NCBI GenBank assembly: GCA_013361975.1 | Contig: JABFXB010000019.1 | Coordinates: 62,001 to 126,000, forward strand | DNA from: Dermatophilaceae bacterium | GTDB taxonomy: Bacteria; Actinomycetota; Actinomycetes; Actinomycetales; Dermatophilaceae | Direction of reading: 5' to 3' | DNA: 64,000 nucleotides | In this document: positions 1-8,345 of the stretch, piece after piece | Layout: the number at the start of each line of letters is the position of its first letter | Numbering within the stretch: the stretch's first letter is position 1 | Translations under genes and position numbers: made by a program | Notes under the pieces: model-generated | What the model saw: the letters and a program-made list of their open reading frames with translations, nothing else | What the model was told of the DNA's origin: nothing | The model's database searches: none

Positions 1-1845
1 GCGATCCGGACCCTGATCGGGCTGCAGCCGCGAACGGCGCGCGTCGAACGGGACGGCACCGAGCTGGAGCTGCCGATCTCCGAGGTGCTCGCCGGCGACG
101 TCGTCCTCGTGCGCCCCGGGGAGAAGCTGCCTGTCGACGGTCACGTCCTCTCCGGGGCGTCGTCCGTCGACGAGTCGATGGTGACCGGGGAGCCGATCCC
201 GGTGAGCAAGTCGGCCGGTGACACGGTGATCGGGGCGACCATCAACCAGACGGGATCGTTCCGGTACGTCGCGACCCGGGTCGGCGACGAGACGATGCTG
301 GCCCAGATCATCAAGCTGGTCCGCGAAGCACAGGGGTCCAAGGCGCCGATCCAGCGGCTCGTCGACCAGGTCTCGAGCTACTTCGTCCCGGCCGTCATCG
401 CGATCGCCATCTGGGCCTTCGTCATCTGGGCGGTGGCCGGCCCGTCGCCGGCGCTCGTGCTGGCACTCGTGGCCGCCGTCTCGGTCCTCATCATCGCCTG
501 CCCGTGCGCGCTCGGGCTGGCCACGCCGATGTCGATCACGGTCGGGACCGGCAAGGGCGCCATGAACGGGATCCTCATCCGTTCCGCGGAAGCTCTCGAG
601 ACGGCGCACAAGCTGAACACGATCGTGCTCGACAAGACCGGCACGATCACCAACGGTGCACCGGCGCTGACCGACCTGATCCCCGCCGGCCCGATCGGCG
701 CGGACGAGATGCTGGCGCTGGTCGCCGCGGTCGAAGGCTCCTCGGAGCACCCGCTGGCGGCGGCCATCGTGACCGGGGCGCACGAGCGCGGCCTCGACCT
801 GCCGACCGTGGCCGCGTTCGACTCGATCACCGGCCAGGGGGTGCGCGCTCTGGTCTCCGGCCGTGAAGTCCTCGTCGGGAACATGCGACTGCTCACCGGT
901 GCCGGCATCGACGCGAGCTCGCTCGCCGACACCCAGGAGCGCCTCGCCCGCGACGGCAAGACCCCGATCCTCGTCGCGGTCGACGGGGTCCCGGCCGGTG
1001 TCATCGCCGTGGCCGATACCGTCAAGGACGGCTCGGCCGGTGCCGTCGCTGCCCTGCAGAGCCGCGGCATCGAGGTCGTCATGATGACCGGCGACAACCG
1101 GGCTACCGCCGCCGCCATCGCCCGACAGGTCGGGATCCGACGCGTCGTCGCGGAGGTCCTGCCCGAGCACAAGGCCGCTGAGGTGAAGCGGCTGCAGGCC
1201 GAGGGCCGCGTCGTCGGGATGGTCGGCGACGGCATCAACGACGCACCCGCGCTCGCCCAGGCCGATATCGGCTCGGCCATCGGCACCGGCACCGACGTAG
1301 CGATCGAGTCCTCCGACATCACGCTGATCTCCGGCGCGCTGGCCGGGGTCGTGACTGCCGTGGACCTGTCCCGGGCCACGATGCGCAACATCAAGCAGAA
1401 CCTCGGGTTCGCGTTCATCTACAACGGGGTCGGCATCCCGATCGCCGCAGGCGCGCTCTACCCGGCCTTCGGTCTCACCCTGAGCCCGATGATCGCGGCG
1501 GCCGCGATGGCGCTGTCCTCCCTGTCTGTCGTTGCGAACGCCAACCGGCTCAAGACCTTTAGTCCCAAGCCGGTACCCGACGCCGTCACGCCTTCGGCCA
1601 TCGACCCGGTGGTCGAGATCGGACGGGAAGAGCAGAAGGAGCCCGACCTCATGTCCACCTCACCTGAACAGGCGAACCCGTCCGTGCCGACGACGGCAAA
1701 GGACCCGGTGTGCGGGATGACCCTCGAGACCGTGAACGCTGCACGGACCATCGAGCACGACGGGCAGACGTACTACTTCTGCTCCGCGTCGTGCGCGGCC
1801 AGCTTCGAGAAGGACCCGGCGGCCTACGCCGGCAGCACCGCGTAG
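1..1845 (+). CDS. copA: Copper-exporting P1B-type ATPase with C-terminal YHS domain (5' truncated by window edge)
   Basis: The reading frame is open from base 1, so the N-terminus lies outside the window. The P-type ATPase signatures appear in order: TGE actuator loop near base 190, the CPC ion-binding motif near 499, DKTGT phosphorylation site near 630, an SSEHP nucleotide-binding motif near 738 and GDGIND near 1225. The last membrane pair carries YN and MxxSS residues, which in this family point to Cu(I). After the last helix a linker leads to a YHS metal-binding domain (about 1700-1835, DPVCGM then YFCSASC). This suggests cytoplasmic copper handling or sensing. A CsoR-type regulator follows. 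The metal assignment is inferred from motifs; silver is possible. Confidence 0.93.
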   Translation, partial: AIRTLIGLQPRTARVERDGTELELPISEVLAGDVVLVRPGEKLPVDGHVLSGASSVDESMVTGEPIPVSKSAGDTVIGATINQTGSFRYVATRVGDETMLAQIIKLVREAQGSKAPIQRLVDQVSSYFVPAVIAIAIWAFVIWAVAGPSPALVLALVAAVSVLIIACPCALGLATPMSITVGTGKGAMNGILIRSAEALETAHKLNTIVLDKTGTITNGAPALTDLIPAGPIGADEMLALVAAVEGSSEHPLAAAIVTGAHERGLDLPTVAAFDSITGQGVRALVSGREVLVGNMRLLTGAGIDASSLADTQERLARDGKTPILVAVDGVPAGVIAVADTVKDGSAGAVAALQSRGIEVVMMTGDNRATAAAIARQVGIRRVVAEVLPEHKAAEVKRLQAEGRVVGMVGDGINDAPALAQADIGSAIGTGTDVAIESSDITLISGALAGVVTAVDLSRATMRNIKQNLGFAFIYNGVGIPIAAGALYPAFGLTLSPMIAAAAMALSSLSVVANANRLKTFSPKPVPDAVTPSAIDPVVEIGREEQKEPDLMSTSPEQANPSVPTTAKDPVCGMTLETVNAARTIEHDGQTYYFCSASCAASFEKDPAAYAGSTA

Positions 1846-1983
1846 CAGGCAGCAGTCGACCGGGCCCCGGTGGGCCCGACCGGCGGGCCGACCGATGGCG
1901 CCGATCGATGGCGTCGACCTCGTCGCCTCGAGCGGTGCGAGGTAGCCCCTCCAGTGGCCGTCAGCGTTCGGCCACCGGAGGAC

Positions 1984-2039
1984 GGACCGGACCATAAGGA
2001 CCGGACCACGAGGACCGGACCACAAGGCCCGGACCACAC
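1984..2039 (+). repeat. Four tandem 14-bp units upstream of the CsoR-family gene
   Basis: Four consecutive 14-bp units of the form GGACCGGACCAYRA fill the end of the 208-bp gap between copA and the regulator. The first three are nearly identical; the fourth differs at two positions. They end 14 bases before the regulator start. They could be a repeated operator or only slipped-strand sequence. I see no typical CsoR palindrome (ATACCC/GGGTAT) here. Confidence 0.8.
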
Positions 2040-2053
2040 AGAAGGGAACGCTC

Positions 2054-2344
2054 ATGACTGCGCCGAGCGTGGCCGGGCCCGCCCCCGGGCAACGACACGA
2101 GATCGTCACTCGCCTGCACCGCGCCGAAGGCCAGGTCCGCGGCATCGCGGCCATGGTCGAGCAGGACCGGTCCTGCATCGACGTGCTGACGCAGCTGAGC
2201 GCGGCATCGAGCGCGCTCCGCAGCGTCGCCGTCCTCCTGCTCGAGGAGCACCTCAGGGCATGCGTCACCGACAGCCCCGAGCACGTCCCCGAGGCGACTA
2301 TCGAAGCCGTGTCCGAGGCCATCAGCCGTCTGCTGCACAGCTGA
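2054..2344 (+). CDS. csoR: CsoR-family copper-sensing repressor
   Basis: The 96-residue all-helical protein belongs to the CsoR/RcnR (DUF156) family. It has the Cu(I) ligand set Cys41, His66 and Cys70 and the N-terminal motif with RAEGQVRGI typical of the family. CsoR repressors bind DNA as tetramers and release it on Cu(I) binding. The gene lies directly after the copper ATPase, so it probably controls this locus. It keeps the His ligand, unlike the second family member at 36905-37171. An EamA transporter starts 11 bases downstream. Confidence 0.9.
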   Translation: MTAPSVAGPAPGQRHEIVTRLHRAEGQVRGIAAMVEQDRSCIDVLTQLSAASSALRSVAVLLLEEHLRACVTDSPEHVPEATIEAVSEAISRLLHS

Positions 2345-2355
2345 GTGGCGAAACG

Positions 2356-3363
2356 ATGACGACCCCGGAACCCTCATTGACCACCTCCCACGGCAGAACG
2401 GTCCGAGCCTCCTCCCGGGGCGTCGGGCGCCGCCGCGGCACCACGGGCGCCACCACCGAACCGACAACGGGACCGACCACGGGACCGACCACTGGACCGA
2501 GCGAGCTGATCGTGTCCGGGCCTCGCCCGGCACGCATGGTGTTCGTCACGGCCGCCTGGGGCAGCTGCTTCCTGTTCATCCAGTGGGGGCTGCGGGACGC
2601 TCCCGTCGTCTGGTTCGCCGCGGCAAGAGCCCTGCTCGCCGGCGCTGTCCTCGTCACCGTCGCCCTCGTGCAGCACCGTCCGCAGCCGACCGGGTCGAGG
2701 GCGTGGACGTGGCTGGGTGCCATCGCGCTCGTGAACGTCACGCTGGCCTTTGCTGCGATGTTCGCCGGGGTGGCGGGGCTGTCGACCGGGGCCGCGGCCG
2801 TGCTGGCGAACGCGCAACCGCTGCTGATCCTGCTTCCCGCCTGGTGGCTCTACGGCGAGCGGCTGTCTGCGCGAACAGCGGCCGCGCTCACCGTCGGGTT
2901 CGGCGGGCTGATCCTGGTGGCGGCGCCCGGTGGCGGCGGCAGCGGCGCGCTGCTGTCCTTGCTCGCCGCGGCAGCCGTCACCGCGGGCACGCTGCTGTCG
3001 CGCCGCCTGACGGGGATGGACCTGGTCTCGGCTGCGGGGTGGCACCTGCTCATCGGCGGGGGCGCCCTAGTGGTCCTCGCGGTCGCGACCGAGGGAGCGC
3101 CGTCGATCGCGTGGACGCCCCGGCTGGTCGTCTCCATCGCCTTTCTCGGTGTCGTCGGCACTGCAGCTCCGACCGTCGTCTGGTTCACCGAGGCGCGCCG
3201 GTCCCGCTTCGACACGCTCACCTCGTGGACGTTCCTCACGCCGGTCGTCGGGATCGCGCTGGCTGTGAGCGTTCTCGGTGAACGCCCATCCGGCTGGACG
3301 GCCTTGGGGCTGACCGCGACGCTCGTGGCGATGAGGGTCGCCGTCCGGCCGCCGCGCCGCTGA
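2356..3363 (+). CDS. EamA/DMT-family transporter
   Basis: This 335-residue inner-membrane protein has about ten hydrophobic segments in two EamA repeats and resembles drug/metabolite transporters (RhaT/YdcZ superfamily). Substrate is unknown. The ATG at 2356 gives a polar, repeat-containing N-terminus (TTGP units near residues 36-50). A later ATG at 2536 would start right before the first membrane segment and is a possible alternative. The gene begins 11 bases after csoR and is probably co-transcribed with it. No metal ligands stand out, so a role in copper resistance is not shown. Confidence 0.8.
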   Translation: MTTPEPSLTTSHGRTVRASSRGVGRRRGTTGATTEPTTGPTTGPTTGPSELIVSGPRPARMVFVTAAWGSCFLFIQWGLRDAPVVWFAAARALLAGAVLVTVALVQHRPQPTGSRAWTWLGAIALVNVTLAFAAMFAGVAGLSTGAAAVLANAQPLLILLPAWWLYGERLSARTAAALTVGFGGLILVAAPGGGGSGALLSLLAAAAVTAGTLLSRRLTGMDLVSAAGWHLLIGGGALVVLAVATEGAPSIAWTPRLVVSIAFLGVVGTAAPTVVWFTEARRSRFDTLTSWTFLTPVVGIALAVSVLGERPSGWTALGLTATLVAMRVAVRPPRR

Positions 3364-3495
3364 CGCCTGACCAGCCCGCCCCATCGACACCTGGGCCGCC
3401 AGCCGCCAGCCGCCAGCCGACAGCCGCCAGCCGCCCGGACCGGCTCCGGAACCTGGCTCGGGAGATGTGCTTCGGAGACGGGCTCTCGACCGGCC

Positions 3496-3558
3496 GGCGG
3501 TCGCTCGCGGAGCGACCGCCGAACGGTGCGGTGACCCGCAGTGCGGTCACCGCACCGT
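3496..3558. terminator. Two adjacent perfect hairpins after the EamA gene
   Basis: The first hairpin has 11-bp arms at 3496-3506 and 3510-3520 with a 3-base loop. The second has 14-bp arms at 3523-3536 and 3545-3558 with an 8-base loop. No T-tract follows. They probably end the copA-csoR-EamA transcript or act as a paired DNA element. The rest of 3364-3737 holds only short CCGCCAG-type repeats near 3400-3435 and no convincing gene. Confidence 0.5.
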
Positions 3559-3737
3559 CACGCGAGTTGAGAACGGTGCTGTGGCCGACCTTGAGCGAAC
3601 CTTCATGGATCTGCTGCCGGACGGGCACGTGGGCACGGCACGGTGGAAGAACAGGGAGCCGACGACGGGCCCAATCGGGCCTCTCCCGACCCGGCTTCCA
3701 CACCCGGGACGCCCGGGTCCGTCATCAGGAGGCAGCC

Positions 3738-3983
3738 ATGAGGGCCAGACCCACAGTCAACATCACGCCGATGGAACGAGTAGCCAGGATGCTCGTCGGC
3801 GGCCTGGCCGTGATCAGCGGGATCGTCCTGCTTCTCGGTGCCGGCTCGGCCCTGGCGGTCGTGCTCGAGGTCCTGCTCATCCTCATCGGGCTCGACCTGT
3901 TCGTCACCGGCGCGCTCGGGCACTGCCCGCTGTACGCGAAGCTAGGGCACCTTCCGGCCTCCCTCGCCCGGAGGACGTCATGA
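3738..3983 (+). CDS. Small DUF2892-like membrane protein
   Basis: This 81-residue protein has two closely spaced membrane segments and ends with an HCPLY motif. It resembles the YgaP-type DUF2892 membrane domain often found with rhodaneses and metal genes. The ATG at 3738 follows an AGGAGG ribosome-binding site. The stop overlaps the next start (ATGA), so the two genes are probably translationally coupled. Function is unknown; the lone Cys and His could bind metal or sulfane sulfur. Confidence 0.7.
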   Translation: MRARPTVNITPMERVARMLVGGLAVISGIVLLLGAGSALAVVLEVLLILIGLDLFVTGALGHCPLYAKLGHLPASLARRTS

Positions 3984-4393
3984 TCACGACTCCGCGTGAC
4001 CGTACGCCGCTGCCCGACCCGGACCACGACCGCGACGTCTACCCGTTCGGGCCCGACCACCCGACCGTCGCAGCACCGAGCCCACTCAGCCCACCCAGCC
4101 TGTCACCCGGGTCGGCGACCCACGACCGGATGCTGCGCGCCACGCAGCACGCCGAGCCTGGGCCGAACGGGCTCGGGAGCGCACCGGCGCCGCACGACCA
4201 CCTCGCCGAGCCCACAGCGGGGGGATGGGGTCACCGGCTGCTGATGCTCGTCTACTGCATCCCGATGCTTGTTGTCGTCTTCGCCCTGGTGGCCAGCGGC
4301 GTCGCGGGCGCGGGTTCGATCATCTTCGCCCTGCTGTGCGTGGGAATGATGGCCGCGATGATGTTCATGATGCCGGGCGGGCACCGGCACTGA
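3980..4393 (+). CDS. Small membrane protein with Met-rich C-terminus, unknown function
   Basis: The 137-residue protein starts with about 80 polar, Pro/His/Asp-rich residues, followed by two membrane segments. It ends in a Met- and His-rich tail (GMMAAMMFMMPGGHRH). Met/His clusters of this kind bind copper in periplasmic proteins, but that is inference here. It overlaps the preceding DUF2892-like gene by ATGA. The interval 4394-4639 to the next gene holds nothing I can identify. Confidence 0.6.
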   Translation: MITTPRDRTPLPDPDHDRDVYPFGPDHPTVAAPSPLSPPSLSPGSATHDRMLRATQHAEPGPNGLGSAPAPHDHLAEPTAGGWGHRLLMLVYCIPMLVVVFALVASGVAGAGSIIFALLCVGMMAAMMFMMPGGHRH

Positions 4394-4639
4394 CGACCGG
4401 CCGGTTCGCACCGTGCCATGGGCAGCCGCCAGGCACCCGTCCCCGCCCGTCGCCGCTCGTCGCCGCCCATCCCGGCACCGGCCCAGCTCACGTGGAGCCA
4501 GTCCGGCCCGTGACAGCCGCGACGGGGGCGGGATCCGAACCGGCTCGAGCTCCCGCCGAGGCGCAGCCTGTCGGGCGCCGGGCGCCACAGCGCCGCCTCG
4601 GCGTGCCCATCGCGCGGAACCAGGAAGGAAGACCACCAC

Positions 4640-5014
4640 GTGACCGTGACACCCGAACGGGTCGGCCCGCTTGCGCCACACCTGGCCCGAGACGTGCGCC
4701 GTACCCGGTGTGGCATCGTGACCGGCCCCCGACGCGCCGACCTCGCATCGACAGCACCGGCGTTCCGAGCAGCCCAGGTCCTCGCCGTGGGCGGGCTTAC
4801 GGGTCCGGCCGGTCTGCGCCGGATGCTCGCGCGGCTCGCGGCAGTCCCCGGCGTGCGCTCGGTGGTCGCCGACTTCGGCACCGTCGAGGTGACCCCGGTG
4901 CTCGTCGCATATGCGGACGTCCCCCAGTCGGCGAGAGCGCTCGCCAAGTCGGCCGTCCGGGCCGAGGTCCTGCGCTACGGCCTCACTATCAACACACCCG
5001 CGCGGCACGGCTGA
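4640..5014 (+). CDS. Hypothetical protein with HMA-like fold lacking CxxC
   Basis: The 124-residue protein starts at GTG 4640 behind an AGGAAGGA ribosome-binding site. Residues about 48-110 follow the alternating pattern of a heavy-metal-associated ferredoxin-like domain (a GLTG turn, a helix with RRMLARLAAVPGV, then strands). The CxxC metal site is absent. It may be a degenerate metallochaperone or an unrelated ACT-like domain. Its setting between small membrane genes and the mercury locus fits a metal-related accessory role. Confidence 0.5.
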   Translation: MTVTPERVGPLAPHLARDVRRTRCGIVTGPRRADLASTAPAFRAAQVLAVGGLTGPAGLRRMLARLAAVPGVRSVVADFGTVEVTPVLVAYADVPQSARALAKSAVRAEVLRYGLTINTPARHG

Positions 5015-5171
5015 CCGGGCACGAGACAGGCGTGCGCCGCACCCCACTACCCGGCGCCACGTCAACGCGATCTTCACCAGATCTGCGGGCTGTACTCAAC
5101 GAGCTGCGGCCACGGTCGAAGAAGACCCGCCGGCCTGTTGGTCCCTGCCGACGAACTCAGAGGCCAGCGAC

Positions 5172-5252
5172 ATGGACGCCGTGGCACTGGTGCAGGCGTA
5201 CCTCCGAGTCAACGGCTACTTCACCGTGACCGAGTACCCAGTCCTGGAAAGG
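5172..5252 (+). pseudogene. N-terminal remnant of a larger conserved gene
   Basis: The reading frame from ATG 5172 begins MDAVALVQAYLRVNGYFTVT and reaches about residue 27. This looks like the start of a longer cytoplasmic protein seen in other bacteria, recalled from general knowledge and not checked. After that it becomes low-quality sequence and stops at 5409. I read it as a fragment cut by an insertion or deletion. The surrounding 5015-5490 holds no other supportable gene. Confidence 0.35.
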
Positions 5253-5490
5253 ACCCTGCAAGACATGTCGCGAGCCACACCGTGGACGACGGTTCGCCGT
5301 TCTGAAAGCGACCACCCCAGGCATCCGAGCCTCGCCGCCGCCAGGCCAGAGCTGACACTCCCGAGGCGGCTGAGTGGCGGATGCTGCCAACTCGGCGGTC
5401 GGTACGTCTAGGGACGAAGCGACTGCGAAGGGTCAGCCCGGGCATGCCTGGCCGGCGGCGATACTCTGAGATTCCTCTCAGATTCGTCCG

Positions 5491-5733
5491 TCACGCGCGG
5501 CCGCCCCGGCGCGCGCGGGCTCGGCGGCGCATGACGGACCCGAGCGCTCCGACGAGGATCAGGGCGGCCAGGGAGAGCAGCGCTGGACTATGGAGCGCGG
5601 CCGCAGCTACCCCGAGCGCGCCGCCGGCGATCAGCGCTGGCCCGAGGGTGCAGCACGCGACGACGAGCAGGACCGCGCCGACCGCGGCCGCCGCGCCACC
5701 GAGCCCCGACCTGCTTTCGCGAGCGTCGATCAT
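5491..5733 (-). CDS. MerT/MerF-like small mercury transport protein
   Basis: This 80-residue protein has two hydrophobic segments. Its first helix holds an ACCTLGPALIAGG motif, the vicinal cysteine pair that MerT/MerF transporters use to pass Hg(II) across the membrane. It lies 30 bases downstream of an ArsR-type regulator and shares its strand, with mercuric reductase divergent. No separate periplasmic MerP is present. Assignment to a named Mer family would need profile searching. Confidence 0.65.
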   Translation of the reverse strand: MIDARESRSGLGGAAAAVGAVLLVVACCTLGPALIAGGALGVAAAALHSPALLSLAALILVGALGSVMRRRARARRGGRA

Positions 5734-5763
5734 GTGCGTTCTCCGTTCGTTGCGGCGAGGGGG

Positions 5764-6153
5764 TCACGTGTCGATGCGCACGCACGCGGCCAGTGCCGCG
5801 GCGTTGTCGGCCGTCAGCGCGCGCGCCAGGCTGATGAGGTGCACGACGCGCGGATCCGTGACCTGGTAGCGGGTGAACCGGCCGTCGCGGCGCGCCGTGA
5901 CGAAGCCGCAGTCGGCCAGGCACGCGAGGTGTGAGGAGACCCGAGACTGGGAAAGGCCCACCTGCTCGATGCACTCGCTGACAGTGCGTTCGCCATCGAG
6001 GAGGAACTCGAGCAGCAGCAGCCGGGTGGGATCACCGATGGCGCGGAAGAACTTGGCCATCACCCGGCGTCCGGCGTGCTCGGCTGGCACCAGAGGGCTG
6101 CCGGGTGGCAGGCCCAGCCGTTCGACCTCGCGCGCAGCGGTCTGTGCCGGCAT
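5764..6153 (-). CDS. ArsR/SmtB-family mercury regulator
   Basis: The 129-residue winged-helix repressor has a DPTRLLLLEFLL helix, a recognition helix with SQSRVSSHLACLADCGFV and a wing with RRDGRFTRY. Cysteines 61, 78 and 82 are candidate Hg(II) ligands. Actinobacterial mer operons (for example in Streptomyces) use ArsR-type rather than MerR-type regulators. The start at 6153 is chosen for its GAAGGAG ribosome-binding site; an upstream in-frame ATG at 6192 lacks one. It is divergent from merA, so it most likely represses both sides. Confidence 0.8.
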   Translation of the reverse strand: MPAQTAAREVERLGLPPGSPLVPAEHAGRRVMAKFFRAIGDPTRLLLLEFLLDGERTVSECIEQVGLSQSRVSSHLACLADCGFVTARRDGRFTRYQVTDPRVVHLISLARALTADNAAALAACVRIDT

Positions 6154-6184
6154 GGACAACTCCTTCGATCGATGACACTGTGAA

Positions 6185-6210
6185 CCATACATCCGGATAT
6201 GCGGATATAA
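6185..6210. promoter_or_regulatory. Dyad-rich operator/promoter between the mer regulator and merA
   Basis: This AT-rich stretch, rare in this window, holds ATCCGGAT, a perfect 8-bp palindrome near 6191, followed by GCGGATATAAC. The repeated GGATAT units form an imperfect dyad typical of ArsR/SmtB operators. It lies in the 120-bp divergent interval and may contain a TATAAC -10 box for merA. Confidence 0.5.
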
Positions 6211-6273
6211 CTAGTGCGGCGACAACAGTGCGGACAAGCGCATGCGGGGACGCCGGTATTGAGGAGAGGTTTC

Positions 6274-7698
6274 ATGACGCGATACGACCTGGCGGTCATC
6301 GGCTCCGGAGGTGGTGCGTTCGCTGCCGCCATCCACGCCATCGGGCTCGGCAAGCAGGTGGTGATGGTGGAGCAGGGCACCGTCGGTGGAACATGCGTGA
6401 ACACCGGGTGCGTCCCGTCCAAGGCGCTGCTCGCCGCCGCCGACGCGCGCCACGTCGCCGCCGACCCCCGTTTTCCGGGCATCGGTACGTCGAGCGACCC
6501 GGTGGACCTGCCCGCGCTCATGGCCGGAAAGCGGGACCTGGTCGAGTCGATGCGGTCGGAGAAGTATGTCGACCTGGTGACCGAGTACGGCTGGGACCTG
6601 CTGGCGGGCACCGCGACGTTCACCGGAACGCCCGAGCAGCCGAGCCTGGAGGTCACCGACGCCGACGGTCGGGTCCAGCAGGTCGAGGCCGAGCTCTACG
6701 TCGTCGCGACCGGCTCGGCGCCGTGGGCGCCCCCGGTCGACGGCCTGGACCAGGTCGGGTACCTAACCTCCACCAGCGCGATGGAGCTGGAGGAGCTGCC
6801 CTCCTCGCTGCTGGTGCTGGGCGGCGGCTATGTCGCCTTGGAGCAGGCGCAGCTCTTTGCCCGGCTCGGCAGCACGGTCACGGTCCTGGCCCGGTCGCGG
6901 CTGGCATCGGCCGAGGAGCCGGAGGCAGGAGAGGTCATCGAGGCAGTCTTCGCCGACGAGGGCATCACCGTCGTCACCGGCGCTTCCATGTCCGCGGTCC
7001 GACGCGATGAGTCCACCGGCGAGGTCGTCGCCACCGTGGTCGTGGACGGCGCCCGCCGGGACTACCGCGCAACACACCTGCTGGTGGCGACGGGTCGGCG
7101 CCCGGTCACCGACGGTCTCGGCCTGGACAGCGTCGGAGTCAAGGTCGGCGACCGTGGCGAGGTCGTCGTGGACGACAGGCTCGGGACCAGCAATCCGCGA
7201 ATCTGGGCCGTTGGTGATGTAACCGGCCACCCGCAGTTCGTCTACGTAGCCGGCGCTCACGGCTCGGTCGCCGTCGACAACGCGTTCACCGGCGCGGACC
7301 GCGTCCTGGACTACACCCACCTACCCCGGGTCACCTTCACCAGCCCCAGCATCGCCGCGGTCGGTATGACCGACGAGCAGGCCAGCCGAGCCGGGATCCG
7401 CTGCGACTGCAGAGTTCTGCCGCTGCAGTACGTGCCCCGGGCGCTGGTCAACCGCGACACCCGCGGCTTCGTCAAGATCGTGGCGGACGCCGACACCGGG
7501 CTCATCGTCGGCGCCACCGCCGTCGCCCAAGCCGCCGGGGAGCTCGCCGCCGCAGCCGGATACATCCTCAACGCTGGGATGACGGTCGAGCAGGTCGCGA
7601 ACCTGTGGTGTCCCTACCTGACCATGACCGAGGGCATCAAGATCGCCGCCCAGTCCTTCACCACCGACGTGTCCAAGCTGTCCTGCTGCGCCTCCTGA
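6274..7698 (+). CDS. merA: Mercuric reductase
   Basis: The 474-residue cytoplasmic flavoenzyme reduces Hg(II) to volatile Hg(0) with NADPH. Visible features are the FAD-binding GSGGGAFAAAI motif at the N-terminus, the redox-active GGTCVNTGCVPSK with Cys41 and Cys46, an NAD(P)H-binding GGGYVALEQAQ, the second FAD motif ending AVGDV, and the C-terminal vicinal Cys pair (residues 471-472) that delivers Hg(II). There is no N-terminal HMA domain, so this is the short form. ATG 6274 follows GAGGAGAGG. A broken merB follows 29 bases later. Confidence 0.95.
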   Translation: MTRYDLAVIGSGGGAFAAAIHAIGLGKQVVMVEQGTVGGTCVNTGCVPSKALLAAADARHVAADPRFPGIGTSSDPVDLPALMAGKRDLVESMRSEKYVDLVTEYGWDLLAGTATFTGTPEQPSLEVTDADGRVQQVEAELYVVATGSAPWAPPVDGLDQVGYLTSTSAMELEELPSSLLVLGGGYVALEQAQLFARLGSTVTVLARSRLASAEEPEAGEVIEAVFADEGITVVTGASMSAVRRDESTGEVVATVVVDGARRDYRATHLLVATGRRPVTDGLGLDSVGVKVGDRGEVVVDDRLGTSNPRIWAVGDVTGHPQFVYVAGAHGSVAVDNAFTGADRVLDYTHLPRVTFTSPSIAAVGMTDEQASRAGIRCDCRVLPLQYVPRALVNRDTRGFVKIVADADTGLIVGATAVAQAAGELAAAAGYILNAGMTVEQVANLWCPYLTMTEGIKIAAQSFTTDVSKLSCCAS

Positions 7699-7727
7699 AC
7701 CACCCTTTCCCAAGGAGAACGACCCCG

Positions 7728-7975
7728 ATGGCCGCAGACCTGAACCACTCACCCGACGCCTGACCACCGCCGAGGCCGGCGCCGTGCCGTGGCTGTCGCA
7801 GCCTCTGCTGACCCTGCTCGCCCAGGCTGACCCCGTCAGCCTCGAGAACCTCGCGGCCGCGACTGGCCGGAGCATCTCCGACGTGCGCCACGGGCTCACG
7901 GCGATGGCCGGCACCGAGTACGACGCGGACGGCCGGATCCTCGGCCAGGGTCTGGTCCCCCCGCCCACGAGGTAG
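7728..7975 (+). pseudogene. merB: Organomercurial lyase remnant, frameshifted and truncated
   Basis: An AAGGAGAAC ribosome-binding site precedes ATG 7728, but this frame stops after 11 codons. One base appears to be missing near 7748. The +1 frame then reads LTRRLTTAEAG and continues with the MerB N-terminal helical domain (WLSQPLLTLLAQADPVSLEN, then LAAATGRSISDVRHGL and EYDADGRILGQGL). The frame ends after PPPTR at 7975, where MerB normally continues into its catalytic domain with the active Cys residues. The catalytic part is absent, so organomercurial cleavage is not expected. I see no gene in 7976-8345. Confidence 0.85.
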
Positions 7976-8345
7976 ATGTCCAGCCCCATCTCGACAGGGA
8001 TGGGGAGTCGACGACGGGTTCGGCCTTGGGCCCGCTCGTCGTCGCCGACGAGCTCCGGCCGTGGCCCTCTCGGCGGCGGTGAAGCGCGCCCGCTCACTGC
8101 TGCGGGCGTCGTTACGGAATCGTGCGCAGCGGGCGCTACCACCGGCCTCGACGTGAGTCATCCGCTGGACTCTGACGGCAGCCGCGAAGGGGCGCGATCC
8201 CACCTTCACTCTCGAGAGCCATGTCCGCGGTCCCGGACCGGCTCCAGGGGGCGGCGAGCCCGACACGACGGCCGTCTGGTGAAGCGAGCGGTGGCCGCGC
8301 CGTGACGCTCGCGATGTCAGATGGCCCCTTCGGCAGATGCCCAGG

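Noticed and set aside
378..1418. Long antisense frame inside copA
   Set aside because: It is a GC-rich shadow frame with no domain and no ribosome-binding site, opposite a certain gene.
3467..3979. Upstream extension of the gene at 3980
   Set aside because: It runs through hairpins and repeats and overlaps the DUF2892-like gene; the ATG at 3980 with coupling is better supported.
7976..8345. Possible continuation of merB after 7975
   Set aside because: None of the three frames continues the MerB catalytic domain or its Cys motifs.
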